Of a DNA stretch of 64,000 nt, positions 1-13,049 are shown one piece after another. This DNA is from Neocallimastix lanati (nom. inval.) (Eukaryota > Neocallimastigomycota > Neocallimastigomycetes > Neocallimastigales > Neocallimastigaceae). The stretch spans positions 203,150 to 267,149 of the forward strand of contig JACVTC010000186.1 of assembly GCA_016946835.1 (NCBI GenBank). Reading direction: 5' to 3'. Below the pieces are notes generated by a model. The model searched no databases and was not told the origin of the DNA. It was given only the letters and a program-made list of their open reading frames with translations. The translations under genes were made by a program, and so were the position numbers. Each line of letters begins with the position of its first letter. Position 1 is the stretch's first letter.

Positions 1-3000
1 CAAAGAGTACAATATTATAATTATAATAGTAGATATAATATTTTTAATAATATAAATAATTTAATAGCAAATATAGTAATGGTAATATTACTGACAGCTA
101 AAATAATAGTATTATTACTAATAATATAGTAAATAAGTCAATTAGTGAAAGACATATTAGTATTACTAATTCTCTGAATAATGAGTATGTAAATATATAG
201 ATGACGTTGTACCAACTATGTAATTTTCTTTTTGATGGAAGACATTCATTATTGATTTAAATTATAAAAAGAAATGAGATGATTTGTTTAATAACTAAAT
301 TATTTTAGGTGATTATTTTAAAACGTCATTCTTACTTCTATCTGAGTCTTTCTTTACAGAAATTATGCCTAGAGCTAGTACTCAATAAGGATTGCTATTC
401 CGAAGGTGTAAGCGCAAACTAATTAATCAGGAGCGTCAACGCTGAAAATGCAGTAAGACAAGCTAGCAGGCTTATACCTCTAAAGGGAAGATTATAATTT
501 TTTTTTTTTTTTTTTTTTTTCATTATAGTCAATTCAAACCTTTATCCGTATTAAGAATTTCATTTAAACAGAAATCTTATTAGCTTGAAATTGAGGTTCA
601 TTGATTATTAACTTTTTTTTTTTTTTTTTTTTTTTTAATTTATTTATACTCTTTATTTTATATTTTACTTTTATTTCATATTACTTTTTTTAAATATTAT
701 TTTTTAATTGGACTAATGCAATTCATTTTTTTTTATCATTTGATATTTTTTTTTTATATGTAAAAAATTTAATAATATAATATTTATCTATTTAATTTTT
801 ATATATTTTTAAAATATAATTTTTAATAACTCCCTTATCTCAAATTAACATTAATCTAAAATCTTCTGAATCATTTATGTTACTATAAGTATTGTCGTTT
901 TTATTTTTTTTTTTTTTTTTTTTTTTTTCATTATATATATTATTTTTTATTATTATTAAAAATGAAAAGAATACCATCTAAATTGTTTAATCAGATATCT
1001 ATTATTATTTAAAGATAAAAAAAAAAAAAAAAAAAAAAAAAAGCATCAGCAAATGTTTAAGGTTCCGATGACTATTTATATTATTATAACAAGGATTTGA
1101 ATAGGTAAAATTTACTAATTTAGATGCTTTTTAAAACTTTACTATCTATTTTATAAACCCTAGCGTGCTTGTTATAGCGACTGAAACCTTTAGTACATTG
1201 TGGAAATTCTAAACTAAATTTAGTTAATTTCCTTTTACGAAAGATTTTTCTTAATATGAATTCATATTATATTCATTTAGGAAAAAGTGTTTGAACTTCT
1301 ACAGACATTAAAATCTGAATTATATTGTTAATATATCTTTGGATAGACTGTGGACGATAATAGTAAATATAAAATTTTATGTTTACAACCAAACATAAGA
1401 TTTTATAATTATACTTTTTTTTCTTTTTTTTATATACTATGAATAAACTTTATCTAGAAATATTTACTTTATTATTTTTATTTATGTTATTCTACAATTA
1501 TCGATACATTTAAAGCTTTATAAACATATATTAAACTTTATCAAAGCAATAAACATTTAATTATATATATCTTTTTAAATACTAAATAAAATCATATATT
1601 CAAAATTTGATAAATTCAAAATAAGTAATTTCAATAAACAGGAAAAATTAAAATAAATGAATTAATTTTTAATTTTTATTTTACATTTAAATATCGTTAT
1701 ATGCTTTTATTTATTTTATTACAATTTAGAAACATATAAATTCAATGAGACATAAGACATATCAAAAGATAGATATATTTCATTTATTTTTGTATAAATT
1801 AGAAACATATAAATTCTATGAGACATACGACATATCAAAAGATAAATATATAAAAGATTGTATAAATTAAATTTAATTATACTAATATAAAATATTATAA
1901 TAAACTTACATAAAAAATTAATGAAATATAAATTCCTTATTACATACATATTTTAATTTTTAGAATATGAAAATTTTATCCTTCAATATATTTACGAATT
2001 CCTTCTTGATGGAATTTCAGCTTTAAATGAACTACAATTCCATATTAGGAAGCGTTGACATTTAAGTATAAAGAAAAAACTCTTAAACAGTTCACAGGGG
2101 TCTACTGTGCCATATATTAAGGGTCTTACTAGTTATCTTGCTAAAGCAATACCTATCATTAGTATCTCTTTTTAGTTACTTTTCCATCGATTTAGTAAGA
2201 AATCCATCAATACCAAGCGGTGTCGACGTCGTGCTGATATCGATTAGGAACAATACTATTAGTAGTCCTATTATATATATCAGACACAAATACTAATAGT
2301 CCAGGTCCGATCACAGTAAGTTTAGAGAGTAATTATCATAATTAGGCTTTTTCTGTATTTTCATGGGAAAGTTTAGTAGACATTATAATATCTATTTTAA
2401 ATATTTTACTTCTTTATTTTATAATTTTATATTTAAATAGTAATCATGTATCTATAAATAATATACATCATATCGAAATTTTATTAACTTTTAAACCAAT
2501 TTTTATTTCTTATTACTTTAAATTTTCTAAGATTAATTAATTATTTTTTTTATTTTTATCCCTTTTTTTTTTTTTTTTTTTTTAATTTTTATTTTTTGTT
2601 TTATATTTTTTTTTTATCTTTTTTTTTATTTGTTTCTAATTTTTTTTTTTTTTATTTTTATCTTTTTTTATTTTTTATTATTTTTTATTTTTTATTATTT
2701 TTTATTGTTTATTTTTTATTTTTTTTTTTTACTTTTTATTTTTTTTTTTTACTTTTTATTTTTTTTTTATATTTTAATTTTTTTTTTTTTTTTATTTTAT
2801 TTATTCGTTTACTTACATTTTATTTTTAATTTTATAACATATAATGTTTTTTTTTTTTTTTTTTCTTTAAAAAAAAAAAAAAAACATAATTCGTAAAAAT
2901 ATAATTATTTATTTAATAAAGAACTAGATTTGTATTTTTTTTTTTTTTTTAGATTAAAAAATAAATAAAAAAAAAAATAAAAAATAAATAAAAAAATAAT

Positions 3001-3140
3001 AAAAAATAATAAAAATTAAAAAATATAAAATAAATAATAAAAAATAAAAAATAAAAAATAAAAAATAAAAATATATATATATATTACATGAAACTATTAA
3101 ATAAAATACATTAATATGTATATTAAAATTAATAATTATA
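1..3140. other. AT-rich intergenic DNA, no recognisable gene
   Basis: This stretch is dominated by A/T homopolymers and low-complexity T-rich runs (notably 2550-2900 and 2930-3080). The apparent reading frames there encode only Phe/Leu/Ile/Tyr and are composition artefacts. Patches of more complex sequence occur at about 360-490, 1130-1340 and 1980-2345. I translated parts of these by eye and recognised nothing. They could be decayed coding or transposon relics. Confidence 0.55.
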
Positions 3141-3652
3141 AAAAAAATTTTTTTTTTCTAAAAATGTATATCTAAAAAGATGAAATACTTTTTTATACAC
3201 TTTATACTTTATTATACTCATTAATATAGCTTTGTTATAATTTAAAATATCATCAAATATTTAATGTTTTAATATATTGACTGTACCAATTTTAAAAATT
3301 TAAATATTAATTTATTTAAATAAAACTTTATTAAAATTTTAGAAAATGAATATTATTTTATTTAACAAATAGCAAATATTTTTAGTTTTCGATTTAAATA
3401 ATAAAATAATATTACTATAATAATGTTTATTATATTTATTATATTTTTAAAATAAAACTATTAAAATTCATTTATTTATAAAAGTATTTAGTATTAATGA
3501 TGGATTGAAAAAACATATATATTTTTAAAAGTTTTATTGAATCTACGTATCATAATAGGTTTCAATATTTCATATAAATAAACTTATTTTAAGATTTCTT
3601 TTTAAAATAAGTGCGTCTTTTCCATTTTCTTGTTTTACTAAAATTTTATTTA

Positions 3653-3684
<32 letters not shown>

Positions 3685-3725
3685 TTCATTTATTTTTTAT
3701 TTTATTTATCTTTATTTTTTATCTT

Positions 3726-4112
3726 TATTTTTATTTTTATTTTTATTTTTATTTTTATTTTTATTTTTATTTTTATTTTTATTTTTATTTTTATTTTTAT
3801 TTTTATTTTTATTTTTATTTTTATTTTTATTTTTATTTTTATTTTTATTTTTATTTTTATTTTTATTTTTATTTTTATTTTTATTTTTATTTTTATTTTT
3901 ATTTTTATTTTTATTTTTATTTTTATTTTTATTTTTATTTTTATTTTTATTTTTATTTTTATTTTTATTTTTATTTTTATTTTTATCTTTATTTTTATTT
4001 TTATTTTTATTTTTATTTTTATTTTTATTTTTATTTTTATTTTTATTTTTATTTTTATTTTTATTTTTATTTTTATTTTTATTTTTATTTTTATTTTTAT
4101 TTTTATTTTTAT
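3726..4112. repeat. (ATTTTT)n hexanucleotide microsatellite
   Basis: About 64 nearly perfect copies of a six-base unit, with one C interruption near 3985. It lies downstream of the minus-strand gene at 4316-4993. The long Leu-Phe reading frame across it is an artefact of the repeat. The corresponding place in the second duplication unit (9190-9365) holds a shorter, degenerate T/A repeat, so the array has expanded in unit 1 or collapsed in unit 2. Confidence 0.95.
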
Positions 4113-4315
4113 TTATTATTATTTTACTTATTTACTTATTTTATTTTATTAATTTTCTATTGTTGCGAAAGTATTTATAAGATCAATAGTATATATCGAA
4201 ACATTAAAATATAAATCTAATAAAATATGCTATATTCTTATAATTGCCTTGTAATACAAATAAAATTTTAAAAACTTTATTTTTTATTATTTAATTTTAA
4301 TCTATATATATTCAA

Positions 4316-4993
4316 CTAGTATTTGCGTGTTTCCATTTTTTGAAAGCGATAACAGATAAACATAATACATCCGATTGAAGTTACTCCAACAAAAAAAAAA
4401 GTAAATATAAATAAGGCATACCTAGCACCAGCATGTTCGGTATCACTTGGCCCTTTAGTTTGCATATTACAAATGCCCTCTTCTAAACAATCCATAGATG
4501 AACACTCATCATTAGTCTTACAAGTATCACGATATGGTTTGCCGCAATGCATGAACGAACTGCGCCCATTTGAGAAACTTGACTCATAGATATCATCGCA
4601 ATGTACTATAGGCGCTTCATCATTAAATACACAATGATTGTCGATGCATTTATCAGATAAACAATCTGTATTGTTTTTACACTCTAATGAAAGGGATTCC
4701 CCACTTATAATTTCTTCTCTTGGACATTTTTCTTGCTTAATCTCATCATCTGTACAAGTATAAGCAATATAGTGCCATATTTTTCCAGTTGAATCTGGAA
4801 TATCAACGAACTTTTGGATGTATTCATTATCAACTACCACGCAAATATCATTTTTACAATAAAAGCTTAGAAAATATTCGTTTTTAATTTTCATCACTTC
4901 TTCTCTAGGTAGAGTGTCACCGTATGTATAAGCATCAGCAAGCTGAAAATAAAATATAACCATAAATATTATTAAAACCACATTATTTATCAT
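4316..4993 (-). CDS. Secreted, membrane-anchored Cys-rich protein, copy 1
   Basis: The function is not recognised. The 225-residue product begins with a hydrophobic signal peptide (about residues 1-21, ending LADA) and has an ectodomain with 14 cysteines between residues 46 and 175. Two cysteine quartets stand out: C-x5-C-x4-C-x4-C (105-121) and C-x5-C-x4-C-x5-C (158-175). A hydrophobic transmembrane segment follows at about 191-217, then a short basic tail ending METRKY. This layout fits a type I surface protein. The start ATG at 4991-4993 is immediately followed by the signal peptide and is shared with the second copy at 9581-10258. The two proteins have equal length, all ectodomain cysteines are conserved, and they are about 64% identical by my ungapped count. 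No introns or breaks are visible. The quartets resemble small disulfide repeats common in extracellular proteins; a ligand-binding or adhesion role would be a guess. Confidence 0.8.
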   Translation of the reverse strand: MINNVVLIIFMVIFYFQLADAYTYGDTLPREEVMKIKNEYFLSFYCKNDICVVVDNEYIQKFVDIPDSTGKIWHYIAYTCTDDEIKQEKCPREEIISGESLSLECKNNTDCLSDKCIDNHCVFNDEAPIVHCDDIYESSFSNGRSSFMHCGKPYRDTCKTNDECSSMDCLEEGICNMQTKGPSDTEHAGARYALFIFTFFFVGVTSIGCIMFICYRFQKMETRKY

Positions 4994-6040
4994 TTTGTCC
5001 TTACGTATACAAGGAATTGCATATTTATTATTATAGATAAAATATAGATATTTGTTATTAGTATCCTTCTAAAAATTTGTTTATTATAAGTTATATTATA
5101 TTATTATCTTAAGATATATATATTAAATATAATATTTACATTTATATAATTTTAGATTTGATAAACAATAATACCATACAAATTTTATTTACAAATTAAG
5201 TAAAATATAAAATATTTATAGATGTAATATATTTAAATAAATGTATAATAAAATATGAAATAATTAGTATATTTTAATATTATTTAATTATATATGACAT
5301 AAACAAATATAAACCAAAAAAAAAAAAAAAAAAGATTCTATATATAAATTATTATTTACCTTTTGTACATATGCTATTTTATTTATTTCTATTTATATAT
5401 ATTTTTTATTTAGCATTTATTTGTCTGGTTATTTAATCTAATGACTTCTTTTGTTTCTTTCGACTTATTTCTAAATGATTAATTAAAATTGATTAATATT
5501 AATATAAGAAATTATTGATATTAGTATTTTTATTTAGAAATTCCAATAATAAATTGGTATTATTTATTTCAATATTTCGATATTTCAAAATAGATAAATA
5601 TTTCTTGATATATATTTTAACACAATACGACATAATAAATATATTTCATTATAAATAATTACAAAAGAGGTTTATTTTTACAGGATGTAATTATTTTATT
5701 TTTTCACTTTAAATAAATATAGAAAATAATATCAGAATTCAAGTATTTCAATTCTTAATTGATATTACTCCCGATAAAAATAAGTCGTAAATCGTTAAAT
5801 CAAGTTAATTTAAAACCCAAAATCAATCTTTTAAGTTTTGTCAGATTGTATAATTAATCTAAATCCATATCCACTGGTTTTTGAAAAATTACTAAATTTA
5901 AAAGTTTATTTGAAACAATTATTTAAATATTATTAATTAAAGTTTATTTGTTCTATTCATTATTACACATTAATATTAATACTCAATCACATGATATATT
6001 ATGATTTCCGTTGAACTATTTCTTTTATGTTGACAATATG
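4970..6040. repeat. Near-identical 5' flank of the Cys-rich gene, copy 1
   Basis: Starting just inside the signal-peptide codons and running about 1.05 kb upstream of the gene, this tract matches 10235-11306 base for base as far as I can read, except for one extra A in a poly(A) run (near 5316-5333). Mismatches begin again around 6041. It presumably contains the promoter, but no individual element can be defined. The identity is far higher than in the coding region or the 3' flank, which points to recent gene conversion or exchange. Confidence 0.85.
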
Positions 6041-6114
6041 GAATATATTTAATATTAAAGCTTTAGGATTTAATGATTAATATTATAATTATATTTTATA
6101 TTTATTATTTTATA

Positions 6115-6400
6115 TATTATATATTATATATTATATTTTATATTTTATATATTATATATTATATATTATATTTTATATATTATATATTATATATTATATT
6201 TTATATTTTATATTTTATATTTTATATTTTATATTTTATATTTTATATTTTATATTTTATATTTTATATTTTATATTTTATATTTTATATTTTATATTTT
6301 ATATTTTATATTTTATATTTTATATTTTATATTTTATATTTTATATTTTATATTTTATATTTTATATTTTATATTTTATATATTTTATATATTTTATATT
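6115..6400. repeat. (ATATTTT)n heptanucleotide microsatellite
   Basis: A seven-base unit repeated in a long uninterrupted run (cleanest at 6190-6385), flanked by less regular ATATTAT units. The equivalent array in unit 2 (about 11396-11478) is much shorter. The reading frame through it has no coding meaning. Confidence 0.93.
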
Positions 6401-6419
6401 TTATATATTTTTAATTTTT

Positions 6420-6872
6420 AAATATTTAACATATTTATAATAAAATTAAATTTTATACATATAAAATAGTATTGATATTTTGCAAAAGTTAAAATAGTTT
6501 TAAAATGAATCAATAACTTTATTTGATATTATATTTTTTTATTTGTGGTATGCACAGCCATTTATCCCTACTCAAGATATTAGAATATAAAATTAATCGT
6601 GATACTTTGATATGATTTTGCAAAGGCGGATATTTTCTATGCTGGACGGCCTTACTGAGTTTCCATAATTGTTCTTATACATTTATATTATTGCTAAAAG
6701 TTTTCTGATACCCTTTTTCTCGAAGTGCTTCTCTAGTTCCTAATTTCCCTTTGAGTCGAAGGAATCTAATGTATTTCTCAATGTGGTTTATTTCCATATA
6801 TGGTTTGTTTTTTTATAATTAAATGAAAAAAAATAGTAACTAAATAAATAATAATTAAATAAATAAATATTA

Positions 6873-6913
<41 letters not shown>

Positions 6914-7560
6914 TTATTATTCAATTGTAAAAATCATTTTTTTATAAAAATAATAATTTTTTATAATTCATTTTTAATAGAATATATTATTAATTTTTTT
7001 GAAATAGTTATTTAATAATATTTAGTATTTATTTGTGATTGTATAGAGTATAGTAATAATGTATGACTTCAAAAATTTTATACGATGCATTTCGAAATTC
7101 AAAATCCCTAATCCAGATCAATATAATCCTAACCCAATGAGATACGTTCTACCTCACTTAGTAATTACAAATTAGTACTAAAGATTGCTTTTGTAGAATT
7201 TATCTATATTCATATTTAGCCATATTCTTGGTATTCCTTTGTAAATATATTAAATAACAGCACATTTGCAACCCTCTCGGGCCCATATTTATAAGAATAT
7301 CATTTCTATAATCTTTAGAATAATAGGAATAATATATTCATGTATATAGGAAGGTAAAATATTTATCTGTAAATCTTGCTATCTTATTCTACAAAAACTT
7401 CAAATGAGGAAATCCGGAAATAATCAAAGAGCCGAATTTAAAAAGGAACCTTTTGTGCGTTAATTCTCAGATTAACAACCAGGATAAAGCATAATTTTAC
7501 GATATTTAATAAATTATTATTTTGAAGTATTTTTTTTTAAAATAATAAACTTTTCATATA
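6420..7560. other. Gene-free tract shared by both duplication units
   Basis: The tract contains patches of normal complexity (6545-6800 and 7075-7490) that recur with substitutions at about 11645-11860 and 11865-12220, including a stretch around GAGATACGTTCTACCTCACTT. Several short frames were read in both orientations and all are interrupted. It may be an old decayed gene or a noncoding element carried with the duplication; I cannot assign it. A TA dinucleotide run lies at about 6880-6910. Confidence 0.5.
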
Positions 7561-7591
7561 ATTCAAACAAAAAGTTACTTAAAAAATTCTT

Positions 7592-7649
<58 letters not shown>

Positions 7650-8655
7650 AAAATAAAAAGTTTCTAAAAAATGAAACAGTTCTTTAAAAATATTATAATT
7701 TATTAAAAATATTAAAAATAAAATAATTCAAATAATTAAAACAAAAAAGAACTTTAAATATAATTTTTTTTTTAAAAAATAAAGCAAAGTATTTTTTAAA
7801 AATAATTTTATTTTTAATAATGAAATATTTAATATAACAAAAATAAAGAGATTTTTTTATACTAATTCTATTCTTTAAAAAAAAAAAATATAAAAAAAGC
7901 TGTTCTTTAAAAATTAAATAGTTCGTTAAAAATAAAATAGTTCTTTAAAACAATACAATTATTTAAAAATAAAATAAAAAAATAAAAATAAAAATAAAAA
8001 ATTATTTAAAAAAAATTTTTTATTTAAAAAAAAAAAAAATATTCTTTAAAAATAAAAAATTATTTTTTAATAAAAAAAACATTATTCTTTAAAATTAAAA
8101 TAGTTCATAAAAGACAAAATAGTTATTTAAAATAAAACAGTTATTTAAAAATAAAACAGTTCTTTAAAGGCAAAATAGTTATTTAAAATAAAACAGTTCT
8201 TTAAAGGCAAAATAGTTCTTTAAAAATAAAACAGTTCTTTAAAAATAAAACGGTTCTTTAAAAATAAAATAATTCTTTAAAAATAAAACAGTTCTTTAAA
8301 AATAAAATATTTTATACAATTAAACCAAAAAAGTTCTTTAAAAATAAAATATTTTATACAATTAAACCAAAAAAGTTCTTTAAAAATAAAATATTTTATA
8401 CAATTAAACCAAAAAGTTCTTTAAATATAAAATATTTCATACAATTAAACCAAAAAGTTCTTTAAATATAAAATTTCTTTAAAAAAAAAAAATCTTTAAA
8501 AATTTAATAGTTCTTTGAACCTTAAATAGTTCTTTAAAAATAATATAATTCTTTAAAAATAAAATATTTCACATAATTAAAACAAAAAAGTTCTTTAAAT
8601 GTATATATATATATTTTTTTAAAAATTAACCCAAAGTATTATTTATAAAAAAAAA
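7560..8655. repeat. A-rich minisatellite with 19-bp and 42-bp units
   Basis: Degenerate copies of a 19-bp unit (core TTCTTTAAAAATAAAACAG) fill much of 7900-8290. From about 8289 to 8460 there are four copies of a longer unit of about 42 bp that adds ATTTTATACAATTAAACC. Long poly(A)/poly(T) runs lie at 7595-7650. The same 19-bp family recurs at 12390-12970, marking the end of the second duplication unit. Confidence 0.88.
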
Positions 8656-9580
8656 ATAAAAAAAATTTTTTTTTTTTTCTAAAAATGTATATTTAGAAAG
8701 ATAGAATATTTTTATACTTTATACTTTAGTATATTTAATAATATAGTGTTGGCATAATTTAAAATATCATCAAATATTTAATGTTTTAATGTATTGACTG
8801 TACCAATTTTAAAAATTTAAATATTAATTATATAAATAAAAATTTTAGAAAATTTTAGAAAATGAATATTATTTTATTTAACAAATAGCAAATTTTTTTA
8901 GTTTTCGAATTAAATAATAAAATAATGTTAATATAATAATATTTATTATGTTTATTATATTTTTAAAGCAAAATTATTTAAATTCATTTATTTATATAAG
9001 TATTTAGTATTAATGATGGATTGAAAATATATATTATTAAAGGTTTTTATTGAATCTACGTATCATAATAGGTTTCAATATTTCATATAAATAAATTTAT
9101 TTTAAGATTTCTTTTTAAAATTAGTGCGTCCTTTCTATTTTATTGTTTTACTAAAAATTTTATTTTATTTTTTTTTTTTTTTATTTTTTATTTTTTTTAT
9201 TTTTATTTTTATTTTTATTTCTATTTTCATTTTTACCATTATTTTCATTTTTACCATTACTTTCATGTTTACCATTATTTTGATTTTTACATTTATTTTT
9301 ATTTATATTATTTATATTATTTATATTATTTATATTATTTATATTATTTATATATTCATTTATATATATATTTTTTTATTATTTTATTTATTAACTTATT
9401 TTTATTTTATATTAATTTTCTATTATTGTGAAAGGATTTATAAGATCAATAGCATATGTCGAAATATTAAACTATAAATATAATAAATTATGATATATTT
9501 TTATAATTACGTAGTAATATAAATAAAATTTTAAAAACTTTATATTTTATTATTTTTAATATTAATATATATATATTCAA

Positions 9581-10258
9581 CTAGTATTTGCGCGTTTCCA
9601 TTGCTTTACAGCAATAACAATTAAGACAAATACATAAGATTGTAATTATCACAATTACAAAAATTAGCACTGACCCTAGGCCAATAGAAGTACCAATACA
9701 TTGGCCCTCATTTGGACTTTTAGTTTGCATGTTACAAATTCCTTCTTTTAAGCATTCCTTAGATGAACACTCATTATTGTATGTACAAGTATCACGATAC
9801 GGTTTTCCGCAATGCATGTACGAATTGCCCCCTTTAAAGAAATCTGGTACATAGATATCATCGCAATGTTCCATAGGCGCTTCATCGTTAAATACACAAT
9901 GATTGTCGACGCATTTATCAGATAAACAATCTTTATTGTTTTTACATTCTAAAGAAACGGACTTTCCATTTATATTTTCTGTACTTGGGCATGCATTTTT
10001 CTTAATCTCATCATATGTGCAAGTATAAGCAATATAATGTCTTATATTACCAGTTGGATCTGGAATATCAACGAACCTGTCGGAGTAATTAGAATTAACT
10101 ACCACGCAAATACCATATTTACAATAAAAACTTAGATTAAATTGGTCTTTAATTTTACGCACTTCTCCTTGGGGTAGAGTGTCACCGATGGTAAAAGCAT
10201 CAGCAACCTGAAAATAAAATATAATCATAAATATTGCTAAAACCACATTATTTATCAT
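9581..10258 (-). CDS. Secreted, membrane-anchored Cys-rich protein, copy 2
   Basis: Paralog of 4316-4993 with equal length (225 residues), the same signal-peptide start MINNVV and the same C-terminal METRKY. All 14 ectodomain cysteines are kept at identical positions (46-175), including both cysteine quartets at 105-121 and 158-175. The transmembrane segment (about 191-213) has almost no residues in common with copy 1 beyond hydrophobicity, and it is followed by a Cys-rich juxtamembrane stretch (CLNCYCC), a possible palmitoylation site that copy 1 lacks. Substitutions are spread across the ectodomain, whereas the 5' flank is nearly identical to that of copy 1. Function is unknown; a surface receptor or adhesion-type protein is only an inference from topology. 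Confidence 0.8.
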   Translation of the reverse strand: MINNVVLAIFMIIFYFQVADAFTIGDTLPQGEVRKIKDQFNLSFYCKYGICVVVNSNYSDRFVDIPDPTGNIRHYIAYTCTYDEIKKNACPSTENINGKSVSLECKNNKDCLSDKCVDNHCVFNDEAPMEHCDDIYVPDFFKGGNSYMHCGKPYRDTCTYNNECSSKECLKEGICNMQTKSPNEGQCIGTSIGLGSVLIFVIVIITILCICLNCYCCKAMETRKY

Positions 10259-11306
10259 TTTGTCCTTACGTATACAAGGAATTGCATATTTATTATTATA
10301 GATAAAATATAGATATTTGTTATTAGTATCCTTCTAAAAATTTGTTTATTATAAGTTATATTATATTATTATCTTAAGATATATATATTAAATATAATAT
10401 TTACATTTATATAATTTTAGATTTGATAAACAATAATACCATACAAATTTTATTTACAAATTAAGTAAAATATAAAATATTTATAGATGTAATATATTTA
10501 AATAAATGTATAATAAAATATGAAATAATTAGTATATTTTAATATTATTTAATTATATATGACATAAACAAATATAAACCAAAAAAAAAAAAAAAAAAAG
10601 ATTCTATATATAAATTATTATTTACCTTTTGTACATATGCTATTTTATTTATTTCTATTTATATATATTTTTTATTTAGCATTTATTTGTCTGGTTATTT
10701 AATCTAATGACTTCTTTTGTTTCTTTCGACTTATTTCTAAATGATTAATTAAAATTGATTAATATTAATATAAGAAATTATTGATATTAGTATTTTTATT
10801 TAGAAATTCCAATAATAAATTGGTATTATTTATTTCAATATTTCGATATTTCAAAATAGATAAATATTTCTTGATATATATTTTAACACAATACGACATA
10901 ATAAATATATTTCATTATAAATAATTACAAAAGAGGTTTATTTTTACAGGATGTAATTATTTTATTTTTTCACTTTAAATAAATATAGAAAATAATATCA
11001 GAATTCAAGTATTTCAATTCTTAATTGATATTACTCCCGATAAAAATAAGTCGTAAATCGTTAAATCAAGTTAATTTAAAACCCAAAATCAATCTTTTAA
11101 GTTTTGTCAGATTGTATAATTAATCTAAATCCATATCCACTGGTTTTTGAAAAATTACTAAATTTAAAAGTTTATTTGAAACAATTATTTAAATATTATT
11201 AATTAAAGTTTATTTGTTCTATTCATTATTACACATTAATATTAATACTCAATCACATGATATATTATGATTTCCGTTGAACTATTTCTTTTATGTTGAC
11301 AATATG
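10235..11306. repeat. Near-identical 5' flank of the Cys-rich gene, copy 2
   Basis: Partner of 4970-6040. The identical tract starts in the signal-peptide codons and ends about 1.05 kb upstream, where the first substitutions appear (near 11307 and 11330). Confidence 0.85.
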
Positions 11307-11395
11307 AAATATATTTAATATTAAAGCTTAAGGATTTAATGATTAATATTATAATTATATTTTATATTTATTATTTTATATATTATATATTATAT

Positions 11396-11478
11396 ATTAT
11401 ATTTTATATTTTATATTTTATATTTTATATTTTATATTTTATATTTTATATTTTATATTTTATATTTTATATTTTATA
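11396..11478. repeat. (ATATTTT)n microsatellite, unit 2
   Basis: Shorter counterpart of the array at 6115-6400, in the same position relative to the duplicated gene. Confidence 0.9.
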
Positions 11479-12389
11479 TTACATATATTATTAATTTTTA
11501 AATATTTAAAATATTTATAGTATAATAAAATTAAAATTTATACATATAAAATAGTATTGATATTTCGCATATAATTAAATTAAAATAGTTTTAAAACGAA
11601 CATAAATTTTTATTTTATTTATTTATTTTTTTTTTTATTTACAGTGAGTACCACCCTTTATCCCCACTCAATACATAAGAATATAAAGTTAGTCATGATA
11701 CTTTTGTATGCTTTTGTAAAGGCGGATACTGTCTACGCTGGACAGCCTTACTGAGAGTCCAGCATTGTTCTTATATATTTAAATTAAGACTAACAATATT
11801 CTACTACGTTTTTTTTCGAAGTGCTTCTCTAGTTCCTAAACTTTCCTTTGAACCAAGGCCAGTATAACCCTAACTCAGTGAGATACGTTCTACCTCACTT
11901 GGTAATTACAAATTAGTCATAAAGATTGCTATAGTAGAATTTATTTATATACATATATGTAGCTATATACTTGGAATTCCTTTATAAATATATTAAATGA
12001 TGTATTTGCGTAACCCTTTCATGCCTATATTTAAAAGAATATCATTTCTATATTCTTTAGGATATTAGGAATAGTATATATAAGTAAATGGTATATACCT
12101 ACCTGTAACTCTTACTACCATATTCTACGAAAGCTTCTTATAAGAAAATCCGAAAATAGTCAAAATGCCGGATCTAAAAAGCAGCCTTATGTACGTCAGC
12201 CCTCGGATAAACAATAATGATAATATATAGTTTGAATATTAATAATGAAGTATTATTTAGAAATAATTTTTTTATAAAAATAAAATTTGAATATAATTAA
12301 ATTAAAAATATTTTTAAAAATAATAAATTGTTTTAAAAAAATAATTTATAAAAAATAAAATGATTTTATAAAAATAAAAGTACTCGTTT

Positions 12390-12970
12390 AAACAAATTAT
12401 TTCTTTAAAAATAAAATAAATCTATAAATATAAATAATTCTTTATAAATAAAATAGTTCTTTAAAAATAAAATAATTCTTTAAAAATAAAATAAATCTTT
12501 AAAAATAAAATAGTTCTTTATAAATAAAATAATTCTTTAAAAATAAAATAATTCTTTAAAAATAAAATAGTTCTTTATAAATAAAATAATTCTTTAAAAA
12601 TAAAATAATTCTTTAAAAATAAAATAGTTCTTTATAAATAAAATAGTTCTTTAAAAATAAAATAGCTCTTTAAAAAATAAAAAATGTTTAAAAATAAAAT
12701 AGTTCTTTATAAAAAAAATAATTCTTTAAAAATAAAATAATTCTTTAAAAATATAATAATTCTTTAAAAATAAAATAGTTCTTTATAAATAAAATAATTC
12801 TTTAAAAATAAAATAATTCTTTAAAAATAAAATAATTCTTTAAAAATAAAATAGTTCTTTATAAATAAAATAATTATTTAAAAATAAAATAGTTCTTTAA
12901 AAATAAAAAGTTAAACAATAAAAAAATAATTATTTAAAAAAAAATGATATATAGTTCTATAAAAATAAAA
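12390..12970. repeat. 19-bp minisatellite (TTCTTTAAAAATAAAATAA family)
   Basis: About 30 head-to-tail copies of a 19-bp unit with few substitutions (TAAAAA/TATAAA variants). The units touch each other without unique spacers, so this is a minisatellite and not a CRISPR array. It is the same family as 7900-8290. Confidence 0.9.
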
Positions 12971-13049
12971 TAGTTCTTTAAAAATATAGTTGTTTTTAAA
13001 AATAAAAAATTCTTTTATAAATAAAAATATTTCTTTAAAAATAAAAAAT

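Larger units (their letters stand above)
3142..8655. repeat. Tandem segmental duplication, unit 1
   Basis: The unit holds, in order, a 3' flank, a gene for a Cys-rich secreted protein (minus strand), a 5' flank of about 1.1 kb, an ATATTTT microsatellite, a moderately conserved noncoding tract and a 19-bp minisatellite. The same order recurs in unit 2 at 8656-13050. The 3' flanks (3142-3620 and 8664-9120) match with scattered substitutions, while the 5' flanks match almost perfectly. Unit boundaries are approximate because they fall in homopolymers and minisatellites. Confidence 0.85.

Noticed and set aside
2596-2896. Overlapping Phe-rich frames
   Set aside because: Poly(T) tracts only.
3611-4180. 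Long Leu-Phe open frame
   Set aside because: It is the translation of an (ATTTTT)n microsatellite; no other coding signal.
6073-6414. Ile/Tyr-rich open frame
   Set aside because: Translation of the ATATTTT microsatellite.
12390-12970. Possible CRISPR array
   Set aside because: Units of 19 bp touch each other without unique spacers, and the setting is a eukaryotic genome. It is a minisatellite.
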